Assembly (NCBI RefSeq): GCF_001645105.1
Contig: NZ_LKEG01000042.1
Location: 225,618-289,617, forward strand
DNA: 64,000 bases
Reading direction: 5' to 3'
From: Pseudomonas marginalis
Lineage (GTDB): Bacteria; Pseudomonadota; Gammaproteobacteria; Pseudomonadales; Pseudomonadaceae
In this document: piece after piece, positions 17,397-25,202 of the stretch
How positions within the stretch are numbered: position 1 is the stretch's first letter
Layout: the number at the start of each line of letters is the position of its first letter
Made by a program: the position numbers and the translations under genes
Notes under the pieces: generated by a model
Seen by the model: only the letters and a program-made list of their open reading frames with translations
Databases searched by the model: none
What the model was told of the DNA's origin: nothing

Positions 17397-18362
17397 TTAT
17401 GAGTTGACGTTTAACACGAGGGTTCGAGGGCGTTCCAGCCAGGCTCCCTGGCCATCAGGAAACAGTTCGACCAGTTCTATATAACGCTCATGAATGGCCG
17501 TGACCCGGCCATGGTCCGGCCCCAAATAGTCACCGACCGCCAGGCGATGCACCTTGGATGCGGCACGCAGCAGGGCAAAAGCCTGCAGCCCACGGGACAG
17601 CGTGCCGACCATCTGGAACTGTTCCACCGCAAGGCTTTCCAGGGCTCCGCGCGGCCGGCTGAGGTCCGGCGCACGGGCTGGCCGACCAGGAACATGATCG
17701 ACTAGAACGGCAAGCCGCTGGAAAGGATCGCGCAAGCCGCTGATGTCGTAAGCAAAGGGCTGCCCCCGCTGGGCCTGCCCAGCCATCCCGCCGCCTTGCC
17801 GCCAGTAGGCCTTGACCAGCAGATCGAGGCGCACCAGCGTGCCCTCACGCCGTAGGGTAACGTCGTGCACCGTGGCGATTCGCGGCAGGCTACCCAGGCT
17901 GCTCAGGAACATTGCCTGATCGTGATAAGCCCCGGTCAAACCGATCTGCACCGGCTGCTCGTGATAGAACGACCGAGGCTGCTCATCCAGCGGAGTGACA
18001 CTCTCGACCAGCAAACCATTGGCCAACGCCAAGCCAGCGATGTCTTCCAGCAAGCCGGGCATTTCGGACGCTCCAGGCAGCGCCTGAAAAAGCTCATCGG
18101 CTGTCGCCTGCATCAGTTGGAGCTGTTGCGTGCGCGCCTCAAGGCTGGCAGCCAGGACTGTCTTCTGTGTGACGTGCTGCTGCAGGGCCACTTCCCGCGC
18201 CTCGACCTGGCGCAACCGCTCCCGCGAAGGGCTCAGGTACACAAGGTCGCCCACCACAAACACCACGCCCGCCAGTGCACAGCCCAACAGGGCCTTGCCA
18301 GGTAGGGGCCATTTCGCAGCGTTGTGAGTGAGTGCAGAAAGAGTGAGCCTTGGCAGGCTCAA
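17397..18362 (-). CDS. PilO-PilP fusion protein
   Basis: One 321-residue frame holds two normally separate proteins. Residues about 1-188 are PilO: a short cytoplasmic tail, a membrane helix at about 24-43, a coiled coil (45-95) and the PilO fold (ALPGASEMPGLLEDI, EQPVQIGLTGAYHD, LPRIATVHDV). Residues about 201-321 are the PilP beta domain (QPFAYDISGLRDPFQRL, EQFQMVGTLSRGLQ, HRLAVGDYLGPDHGRV). PilP's lipoprotein signal and its N-terminal linker to PilN/O are absent, and only about a dozen residues join the halves. The start is TTG, overlapping the pilN stop as TTGA. An internal ATG at residue 193 would give a PilP with no membrane anchor. Confidence 0.85.
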   Translation of the reverse strand: MSLPRLTLSALTHNAAKWPLPGKALLGCALAGVVFVVGDLVYLSPSRERLRQVEAREVALQQHVTQKTVLAASLEARTQQLQLMQATADELFQALPGASEMPGLLEDIAGLALANGLLVESVTPLDEQPRSFYHEQPVQIGLTGAYHDQAMFLSSLGSLPRIATVHDVTLRREGTLVRLDLLVKAYWRQGGGMAGQAQRGQPFAYDISGLRDPFQRLAVLVDHVPGRPARAPDLSRPRGALESLAVEQFQMVGTLSRGLQAFALLRAASKVHRLAVGDYLGPDHGRVTAIHERYIELVELFPDGQGAWLERPRTLVLNVNS

Positions 18363-18913
18363 GGTTGAGCCCCGGAGGACTCGCCCTGGCGCACCATCAG
18401 CTGGAATTCGTTGTTGCCGCGTGCGCCATCCGTTCGCACCTGTTGCAACCGAGTGGAATGGGCACCTTGCGCCGCCTCCAGGCGGCGCATCAACTGGGCG
18501 ATGTCCTGGCTGGATTCGGCGCTGCCGCTGATACTCACCGTATCGCCCTTCGCCACCACTTCGTGCAGGTGCACCCCGTCGGGTACCGCGCGCGCCAACT
18601 GATCCAACAGTTGAGCACCGGATGAGCGGGTATCGTGCAGGTCTTGCACGACCTTCATGCGCTGCGCCAATTGCTGACTTTGCTCCTGCAGGTCGTCGAT
18701 GGTCTTGATACGCGAATCCAGGCCAGCGATGTCCTTGCCCAGATGGTCATTGCGGGTCACCTGCCGGTCAATCGCCTGGTCGATCACCTGGTCCGCCAGC
18801 CATACGGCGGCGAGCGCGGCGCAGGCGAACGCCAGCAAAAACGCCAGCCAATACTTGCGTCGTCGCTCTGCCAGCGCCTGGCGCCATGGCAATAGGTTGA
18901 TTCGTGTCTTCAA
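18359..18913 (-). CDS. pilN: PilN-type pilus alignment protein
   Basis: Inner-membrane protein of 184 residues. It begins LKTRINLLPWRQ, the PilN motif that inserts into PilM, followed by one membrane helix (about 22-42) and a coiled coil, then a small periplasmic domain. The start is TTG at 18913, supported by AGGAG 6 bases upstream and by the exact INLLPWR position. A much longer upstream reading frame exists but overlaps pilM and has no homology. The TTG overlaps the pilM stop as TTGA. Confidence 0.88.
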   Translation of the reverse strand: MKTRINLLPWRQALAERRRKYWLAFLLAFACAALAAVWLADQVIDQAIDRQVTRNDHLGKDIAGLDSRIKTIDDLQEQSQQLAQRMKVVQDLHDTRSSGAQLLDQLARAVPDGVHLHEVVAKGDTVSISGSAESSQDIAQLMRRLEAAQGAHSTRLQQVRTDGARGNNEFQLMVRQGESSGAQP

Positions 18914-19563
18914 GCGAAACTCCTCAGGGCCAGCCCGCAAGCAATTCCCATCCCTTGGGCATCCACGGCCCATTGTGCACCATCGACTCGATGGCCCGGC
19001 GTGAAGCTGGCGAAATCCTGACTGCAAGCGCGCGCCAATGCAAACGCTTCGACGTCGACCACCCTCGGCACCAACCCGGCCAGGGCCAGAACGGCTTCCC
19101 GCGCCTCTACCTGCTCTTTCAGGCACGCGGCCAGCAGTACCTCGACACGGCCTGGATTGAGGGCTGTAGGCCCGCGCACTTGAAAGTCGATAGCCACGTC
19201 ATCCAGCGGATAAGGAATGTACTGGTCCGCCTCCATCTGGATCATCCAGGTCATCTCATCGTCAGTGAGCCCGGCCTCCATCTCGATCATCCGCGTGATC
19301 ACCGAAGGCCCGGCCACGGCAGCCGCAGCGCCACGGGCCGACGTCGACAACCGCGACAACGCACTGCGCAGAGCGCGTGCCACAGCGTCGAGATCGAGGA
19401 ATGTGCCGTCGACCACTGCGTGCGCAGGCAATGCCTGCGTGACGTAGCCCTGAACGCTGTAGCCTGAAGTGCAGCGGCCCAGCTCGACCAGCCGTATGGC
19501 CCTGTCATTGATGTCGACACCCAGAAGCGTGTCGACTTTGCGCGTGAAAAATCCCTTTCCCAT
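18910..19563 (-). CDS. pilM: Shortened PilM-like actin-fold protein
   Basis: The N-terminus (MGKGFFTRKVDTLLGVDIN) aligns with the start of pilus PilM, and the C-terminus ends ACGLALRSFA as in full PilM. The protein has only 217 residues against about 354. Sequence runs normally to VEAFALARACSQDF and then jumps to the C-terminal helix, so roughly 130 residues of the second actin-like subdomain are gone, in frame. E. coli HofM is similarly small. The ATG at 19563 is supported by GGGGAG just upstream, and an ATG at 19590 would add 9 residues. It is cytoplasmic, binds the PilN tail, and is divergent from mrcA. ATP binding is doubtful without the missing part. Confidence 0.82.
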   Translation of the reverse strand: MGKGFFTRKVDTLLGVDINDRAIRLVELGRCTSGYSVQGYVTQALPAHAVVDGTFLDLDAVARALRSALSRLSTSARGAAAAVAGPSVITRMIEMEAGLTDDEMTWMIQMEADQYIPYPLDDVAIDFQVRGPTALNPGRVEVLLAACLKEQVEAREAVLALAGLVPRVVDVEAFALARACSQDFASFTPGHRVDGAQWAVDAQGMGIACGLALRSFA

Positions 19564-19781
19564 AAAACTCCCCAACACTTTGTCTGTCATACCGCCTGAT
19601 TGCCGCCGGGCGCCATGCATTCGGTCGACTTGTTGAACAGGCGCGAATGACGCCCGAAGTCGAAAAATGCTTTAATGCCCAGCGTTTTTTCCCGCTTTTT
19701 ATCTGCAGCTCGGGTCGATCCATCGTTTGCCATGCATGCCCCGACGCCTAACTCATTCTTTTCTCTGGAAATCCAAAAGCC

Positions 19782-22244
19782 TTGATTCGTCTGCTGAAGT
19801 TTTTCGGGTACTCCATTGTCGCCATCGTTTGCGGGCTGCTGCTCGTGCTCAGCGGGGCCTACCTCTACCTTAGTCCGGGTTTGCCCTCCGTAGAGGCCCT
19901 TAGAAGTATCCAGTTGCAGATTCCTTTGCGGGTCTACAGCAGCGATGAAAAACTGATCGCGGAGTTCGGCGAAATGCGCCGCACACCGATCCGTTTTGCC
20001 GATATTCCGCCCAATTTCATCAGCGCCCTGCTCTCGGCCGAAGACGATAATTTTGCCAACCACTATGGCGTCGACCCCAGCAGCCTGGTGCGTGCGGCGA
20101 CACAATTGGTAAAAAGCGGACACATTCAATCCGGCGGCAGCACCATCACCATGCAGGTGGCGAAGAACTTCTTCCTCACCAGCGAGCGCAGCTTTTCGCG
20201 CAAGGCCACCGAGATCCTCCTGGCACTGCAGATCGAACGTCAGCTGACCAAGGACGAGATCCTCGAGCTGTACGTGAACAAGATCTACCTGGGCAACCGC
20301 GCCTACGGAATCGAGGCGGCCTCCCAGGTCTACTATGGCAAGTCCATCCGTGACGCCAGCCTGGCGCAGATGGCCATGATTGCCGGCCTGCCCAAAGCGC
20401 CATCGCGCTTCAACCCACTGGCCAACCCGGCCCGCAGCAAAGAACGTCGCGACTGGATCCTGGGCCGCATGTACAAGCTGGGCAAAATCGACCAAGCCGC
20501 TTACGAAAGCGCCGTGGCTGAGCCTTTGAACGCCAGCTACCACGTGCCGACACCGGAAGTGAACGCCCCTTATATCGCCGAGATGGCGCGTGCCGAGATG
20601 GTCGGCCGTTACGGCAGCGAGGCCTACACAGAAGGCTTCCGCGTGACCACCACCGTACCGAGCAACTTGCAGGACATCGCCAATGAGGCGGTGCATTCAG
20701 GCCTCATCACCTACGACCAGCGCCACGGTTACCGTGGCCCTGAATCGCGCCTGCCGGGCAAAACGCTGAGCGCCTGGACCACAGAGCTTGGCAAACAACG
20801 CCCGATCAGCGGCCTGGAGCCGGCCATCGTCACCCAGGTGAAGAAAGATGGCGTGCAGGTGCTGACCCGTACCGGCGAAGCCCATGTGGCGTGGGACAGC
20901 ATGAAATGGGCGCGCCCTTTCCTGAATACCAACAGCATGGGCGCGATGCCTAAGCAGCCGTCGGACGTGGCGCAAGTGGGCGATCTGATCCGCGTACAAC
21001 GCCAGAAGGACGACAGCCTCAAATTCAGCCAGGTGCCACTGGCCCAAGGCGCGCTGGTTTCGCTGGACCCACAGAATGGTGCAATCCGCGCCCTGGTCGG
21101 CGGCTTCGCGTTTGAGCAGAGCAACTACAACCGCGCGACCCAGGCCAAGCGCCAGCCGGGCTCGAGCTTCAAGCCGTTCATCTACAGCGCCGCACTGGAC
21201 AACGGCTACACCGCCGCCAGCCTGGTCAACGATGCGCCTATCGTGTTTGTCGACGAGTACCTGGACAAGGTCTGGCGTCCGAAGAACGACACCAACACCT
21301 TCCTCGGCCCGATCCGCATCCGTGAGGCGCTGTACAAGTCGCGTAACCTGGTGTCGATCCGCTTGCTGCAGGCCATGGGCGTGGGCAAGACCATCGATTA
21401 CATGACGCGCTTTGGCTTCGCCAAGTCGGACCTGCCGCCGAACCTGTCCCTGGCCTTGGGTACGGCGACCCTTACACCGATGGAAATCGCCACCGGCTGG
21501 AGCACGTTTGCCAACGGCGGCTACAAGATCGCGCCGTATCTGATCGACAAGATCGAAAGCCGCAATGGCGACACCCTGTTCACGGCCAACCCGCCGCGCG
21601 TGCCGGGGGATGTGGTCAATGGCGTAGCGGCGACTGATGGCCTGGCAGCTCCGAGCAACGGAGGCATCACCATCGAGCCGACCCCAGGCACAACGCCTGC
21701 GGCCAACGGCACGCCGGCTGAGCCCCAGACGCCTGCGGTCGCCGAGCGCATCGTCGACGGCCGTACCACTTATATCCTCAACAGCATCCTGGAAGACGTC
21801 ATCAAGAAAGGTACCGGCCGCCGCGCACTGGCGCTGAACCGTCCGGACATCGCCGGCAAGACCGGTACCACCAACGAGTCCAAGGACGCCTGGTTCTCCG
21901 GCTACAACGCCGACTACGTGACCACCGTATGGACCGGTTATGACCAGCCGGAAAGCTTGGGCCGCCGCGAGTTCGGGGGCACCGTCGCACTGCCGATCTG
22001 GATGAGCTACATGGGCGCGGCCTTGAAGGACAAGCCGCCGCATACGCAGCCTGAGCCGGAAGGCATCCTCAGCCTGCGCATCGACCCGGTCAGCGGCCGC
22101 GCGGCCTCGCCAAGCACGCCGAATGCGTACTTCGAACTGTTCAAGAGCGAAGACACGCCGCCATCGGTCAATGAGCTGGGCAATGGCGTTGCGCCCGGCA
22201 GCCCACTGCCGGCGGACGAGGCGGCGCCGATCGATTTGTTCTGA
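19782..22244 (+). CDS. mrcA: Penicillin-binding protein 1A, bifunctional
   Basis: Class A penicillin-binding protein of 820 residues that polymerises and cross-links peptidoglycan. It has a short cytoplasmic tail, one membrane helix (about 5-30), then a glycosyltransferase domain with EDDNFANHYGVD (catalytic Glu) and GGSTITMQVAKN. The transpeptidase domain contains SSFK with Ser461, SRN (YKSRNLVSIR) and KTGTTNES. A Pro/Thr-rich insert (about 620-650) precedes the KTG segment. It starts with TTG at 19782. Divergent from the pilM-Q operon, the same arrangement as mrcA-hofM in E. coli. Confidence 0.96.
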   Translation: MIRLLKFFGYSIVAIVCGLLLVLSGAYLYLSPGLPSVEALRSIQLQIPLRVYSSDEKLIAEFGEMRRTPIRFADIPPNFISALLSAEDDNFANHYGVDPSSLVRAATQLVKSGHIQSGGSTITMQVAKNFFLTSERSFSRKATEILLALQIERQLTKDEILELYVNKIYLGNRAYGIEAASQVYYGKSIRDASLAQMAMIAGLPKAPSRFNPLANPARSKERRDWILGRMYKLGKIDQAAYESAVAEPLNASYHVPTPEVNAPYIAEMARAEMVGRYGSEAYTEGFRVTTTVPSNLQDIANEAVHSGLITYDQRHGYRGPESRLPGKTLSAWTTELGKQRPISGLEPAIVTQVKKDGVQVLTRTGEAHVAWDSMKWARPFLNTNSMGAMPKQPSDVAQVGDLIRVQRQKDDSLKFSQVPLAQGALVSLDPQNGAIRALVGGFAFEQSNYNRATQAKRQPGSSFKPFIYSAALDNGYTAASLVNDAPIVFVDEYLDKVWRPKNDTNTFLGPIRIREALYKSRNLVSIRLLQAMGVGKTIDYMTRFGFAKSDLPPNLSLALGTATLTPMEIATGWSTFANGGYKIAPYLIDKIESRNGDTLFTANPPRVPGDVVNGVAATDGLAAPSNGGITIEPTPGTTPAANGTPAEPQTPAVAERIVDGRTTYILNSILEDVIKKGTGRRALALNRPDIAGKTGTTNESKDAWFSGYNADYVTTVWTGYDQPESLGRREFGGTVALPIWMSYMGAALKDKPPHTQPEPEGILSLRIDPVSGRAASPSTPNAYFELFKSEDTPPSVNELGNGVAPGSPLPADEAAPIDLF

Positions 22245-22247
22245 CCT

Positions 22248-22393
22248 GTAGTGAGCGGGCTTGTCGAGTCGTCGCACCGCCCGCGCTGGGTGGCGAAGCC
22301 GCCCCAATCCAGGCACCGAGTTTCTCCAGTTAGAACCAAGTGTCAGTTTTGGGGCGGCTTCGCCACCCAGCGCGGGGCAAGCCCGCTCACTAC
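22248..22393. repeat. Long palindromic repeat, type B, copy 1 with an arm insertion
   Basis: Arms begin GTAGTGAGCGGGCTTG at both outer ends and run inward to GGTGGCGAAGCCGCCCC, forming an imperfect inverted repeat of about 146 bases that begins four bases after the mrcA stop. The left arm carries about 15 extra bases after GGGCTTG compared with the right arm. A related element lies at 63841-63972. Confidence 0.85.
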
Positions 22394-22418
22394 AAGGGCC
22401 ATGCGAACACCACACAGC

Positions 22419-22454
22419 AAAAAGCCCCGACTCGTGAGAGCCGGGGCTTTTTGT
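22419..22454. terminator. Bidirectional terminator between mrcA and maeB
   Basis: AAAAAGCCCCG (from about 22419) pairs with CGGGGCTTTTT (22442-22452) around a short loop, with A and T tracts on both sides. It serves the convergent mrcA and maeB genes. Confidence 0.88.
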
Positions 22455-22471
22455 TGGTGCGCTACAACGGC

Positions 22472-23740
22472 TTAGCCGTTGAACACATCATCCACGCTTT
22501 GCAGCGGGTAGTTTTTAGGATACGGCAGGGTGGCCACACCGGTCTCGATGGCGGCTTTGGCCACGGCATCGGAGATCAGGGTGATCAGGCGCTTATCCAT
22601 TGGTTTCGGGATGATGTACTCACGACCGAATTCCAGCTTGGCGCCGCCGTAGGCATCGCACACATCCTGAGGCACCGGCAGCTTGGCCAGTTCGCGCAGG
22701 GCGTTGGCGGCCGCCACTTTCATCTCTTCGTTGATGCGCTTGGCGCGAACGTCCAGGGCGCCACGGAAGATGAACGGGAAGCCCAGTACGTTGTTGACCT
22801 GGTTCGGGTAGTCCGAACGGCCAGTCGCCATGATCACGTCGTTACGGGTGGCGTGCGCCAGTTCCGGGGCGATTTCCGGGTCTGGGTTGGAGCAGGCGAA
22901 CACGATCGGGTTGGCCGCCATGGACTTCAGGCCTTCGGCGCTCAGCAGGTTCGGACCGGACAGGCCCACGAACACGTCAGCACCGTTCAGGGCGTCAGCC
23001 AGGGTGCGCTTGGAGGACGGGTGGGCAAACATCGCCTTGTACTGGTTCAGGTCGGTACGCTCGGACTGGATCACGCCCTTGCTGTCGACCATGTAGATGT
23101 TTTCCAGCTTGGCGCCCATGCTGACGATCAGCTTCATGCAAGAGATGGCTGCAGCGCCGGCGCCCAGGCAGACGATCTTGGCATCAGCCAGGGTCTTGCC
23201 GGCGATTTCCAGGGCGTTGATCATGCCGGCCGCGGTAACGATCGCGGTGCCGTGCTGGTCATCGTGGAATACCGGAATGTCGCACTGTTCGATCAGGGCC
23301 TTTTCGATCTCGAAGCACTCAGGTGCCTTGATGTCTTCCAGGTTGATGCCACCGAAGGTGATGGAAATGCGCTTGACCGTGTCGATGAAAGCCTGCGGGC
23401 TCTCGGAGTCGACTTCGATGTCGAAAACGTCGATGCCGGCAAAGCGCTTAAACAGCACGCCCTTACCTTCCATCACCGGCTTGGAAGCCAATGGGCCGAG
23501 GTTACCCAGGCCGAGAATCGCGGTGCCATCGGAAATCACTGCAACCAGGTTGCCTTTGCCGGTGTACTTGTACGCCAGTTCAGGGTCGCGGGCGATTTCA
23601 CGTACGGGCTCGGCAACACCAGGGCTGTAGGCCAGCGACAGGTCGCGGGCGGTGGCAGTGGCCTTGGTGAGCTCTACACTCAGCTTTCCTGGACGAGGAT
23701 GGGCATGATATTCGAGAGCGGCAGTTTTCAAATCAGACAT
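22472..23740 (-). CDS. maeB: Malic enzyme (oxaloacetate-decarboxylating)
   Basis: Enzyme of 422 residues converting malate to pyruvate and CO2, probably with NADP. Conserved features are PGVAEPVREIA near the N-terminus, the metal and substrate region FEIEKALIEQCDIPVFHDDQHGT, and the dinucleotide fold (CLGAGAAAISCMKLI). It ends at the catalytic module. The C-terminal phosphotransacetylase-like domain of E. coli MaeB is absent, as is usual for the short Pseudomonas form. Monocistronic, with a strong terminator downstream. Confidence 0.93.
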   Translation of the reverse strand: MSDLKTAALEYHAHPRPGKLSVELTKATATARDLSLAYSPGVAEPVREIARDPELAYKYTGKGNLVAVISDGTAILGLGNLGPLASKPVMEGKGVLFKRFAGIDVFDIEVDSESPQAFIDTVKRISITFGGINLEDIKAPECFEIEKALIEQCDIPVFHDDQHGTAIVTAAGMINALEIAGKTLADAKIVCLGAGAAAISCMKLIVSMGAKLENIYMVDSKGVIQSERTDLNQYKAMFAHPSSKRTLADALNGADVFVGLSGPNLLSAEGLKSMAANPIVFACSNPDPEIAPELAHATRNDVIMATGRSDYPNQVNNVLGFPFIFRGALDVRAKRINEEMKVAAANALRELAKLPVPQDVCDAYGGAKLEFGREYIIPKPMDKRLITLISDAVAKAAIETGVATLPYPKNYPLQSVDDVFNG

Positions 23741-23921
23741 ATCGGCATTCCGCTTTTACTGTTGGTCGACGGACCGCCGAGGATACGCGTGTCGTAAAGT
23801 CCCTACAAGACTGGGCAGTCACAGGTGTCAAGGCCCCAAAGCGCCGTACTTTGGTCTAAGGCCACGGGATACAAGGGCTCAACTGTTCACAATCGAATAA
23901 AAAAATGTCTACAACTTTTTC

Positions 23922-24728
23922 TTATTCAGTCGATTTAAGCATGCTGGGATCGGTCAGCGGCAACAGCCAGCGGGCCTGGTCGTTTTTCAGGCCGCCACGC
24001 TCAGCACGGTCCTGCACCCAGCCACGGGCCTCAATTGTCTTACCTTGCAGACCACTAAGCCATGCAGCGTCGAATTGGCGGACGAGGTCGGGTGCAATGC
24101 GCAATACCAGTGCACCGTGCAATTCGATCCAGATTCCGCCGCGATTGCGTTCGATCTTGCTTACCCGCCCGCTGACCAAGGCAAAGCCGGATTGCTTGAG
24201 TTGCGCCACATTTTGCACGGGTGATTGCCGCCAAAGACCCACCCGCGCCTTGCGGGCAGCGTTTTCGGCAGCCTGCTGGCAAGCGACGAGATCGACATTG
24301 GGCGCAACACCTACTTGAAACCCCAGCCCCTGGGCCAGCAGTTGTGCTTCCAGGTTCTCGCCGTCAGCGCTGTAGAGGTGGGCCAACGTTCGGCCGTAAC
24401 GGTCCTTGCTCTCGCGGCCTGGCACCAGCCCGACGCGGTGGTTGCTGGCATCCACCAAGGCCTGCAAATGCTGGCGGGCAGCGACGGCATAGGGCTCATC
24501 GGAGCGGCCACGCTTGCCGGTTTCCGGTGCATTGAGGCCAATCATCCGCACGCTGCGACCATCCTTGAGGCGCACCGTGTCGCCATCCACCACGCGCTGC
24601 ACCTCCACCTGGGCCAGGGCGGCCGGAGCGGGGCAAAACACCTCGGCCTGGGCGACTGAAAGCCAAATCCCAGGCACAAAAAAGGCGCCCGCGAGGGACG
24701 CCTTTTTCAACAGCTGGCAAAAGCCCAT
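23922..24728 (-). CDS. Secreted thermonuclease-family (SNase) protein
   Basis: Protein of 268 residues. A signal peptide (KK, then a hydrophobic core, ending SVAQA at about 27) indicates export. A staphylococcal-nuclease fold follows: VDGDTVRL, RMIGLNAPETG with the catalytic Arg and Glu, and DRYGRTLAHL with the second Arg. A C-terminal OB-like segment of about 85 residues follows the nuclease fold. The predicted ATG at 24728 lies in the loop of one hairpin, and its signal-peptide codons overlap the strong rpmE terminator. A TTG at residue 7 is an alternative start. It would cleave DNA or RNA in the periplasm or outside the cell. The substrate is not known. Confidence 0.87.
   Translation of the reverse strand: MGFCQLLKKASLAGAFFVPGIWLSVAQAEVFCPAPAALAQVEVQRVVDGDTVRLKDGRSVRMIGLNAPETGKRGRSDEPYAVAARQHLQALVDASNHRVGLVPGRESKDRYGRTLAHLYSADGENLEAQLLAQGLGFQVGVAPNVDLVACQQAAENAARKARVGLWRQSPVQNVAQLKQSGFALVSGRVSKIERNRGGIWIELHGALVLRIAPDLVRQFDAAWLSGLQGKTIEARGWVQDRAERGGLKNDQARWLLPLTDPSMLKSTE
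24678..24702 (-). terminator. rpmE terminator lying inside the nuclease coding sequence
   Basis: On the minus strand the arms GGCG...CCC and GGG...CGCC (24702-24684) close on a 4-base loop and are followed by six U (24683-24678). This is a textbook Rho-independent terminator about 40 bases after the rpmE stop. It covers codons 9-17 of the nuclease gene. Confidence 0.8.
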
Positions 24729-24737
24729 AAGGCTTTT
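24719..24737 (-). terminator. Small hairpin just after rpmE
   Basis: AAAAGCC (24719-24725) and GGCTTTT (24731-24737) form a perfect 7-base stem. The nuclease ATG (24728-24726) lies in or next to the loop. It may aid rpmE termination or mask the nuclease start. Confidence 0.55.
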
Positions 24738-24742
24738 GAGCC

Positions 24743-24976
24743 TTACTCTGCTGGAGTAGCAGCAGGCTTCTTGCCGAAAGCACCAAAGCGATCTGCGAAG
24801 CGCTGTACACGGCCGCCGGTGTCCAGAGTTTTCTGCTTACCGGTGTAGAACGGGTGGCACTCGTTGCATACGTCAGTACCCAGTGGCTTGCACAGGTTCG
24901 AACGGGTTTCGAACTTGTTGCCGCAGCTGCAGGTGACTTCGATGGTTTCGTACGCTGGATGGATATCGGCTTTCAT
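24743..24976 (-). CDS. rpmE: 50S ribosomal protein L31, zinc-binding form
   Basis: Ribosomal protein of 77 residues with the zinc-type cysteines: CSC near residue 16 and CNEC near residue 37. The ATG at 24976 gives the canonical MKADIHPAYE, with GAGGAAG upstream. A longer in-frame extension to 25030 is not supported. It is divergent from priA, as is usual in Pseudomonas. The last residues (KKPAATPAE) form a flexible tail. Confidence 0.97.
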   Translation of the reverse strand: MKADIHPAYETIEVTCSCGNKFETRSNLCKPLGTDVCNECHPFYTGKQKTLDTGGRVQRFADRFGAFGKKPAATPAE

Positions 24977-25202
24977 GGCACTTCCTCGGGCTAGCGTGCC
25001 GCCACTCGACACTATTGTCGAATACCGCACGTAATTAGGCCGCGGATTCTACCAGACCTTTTCAATCGCGCAAGCGGCGACACTATTTGCTTGTAAAGAT
25101 AAAAGCACCTTTCATCAGAAAAGCGCGGCATACCCAAGCCACCCCTCGTCTGCTAGGCTCGCGCCCCTGCGCCACCGCCTGCCTTTATATGAGACCCCTC
25201 GC

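Noticed and set aside
18914..19126. In-frame extension of pilN upstream of the TTG
   Set aside because: It is the pilM coding region read in another frame and gives no homologous sequence. TTG with AGGAG and the INLLPWR motif fix the start.
18910..19563. Shortened pilM considered as a pseudogene
   Set aside because: The frame is open, both ends are conserved, and it keeps the coupled TTGA junction to pilN, so it is reported as a short functional form pending comparison.
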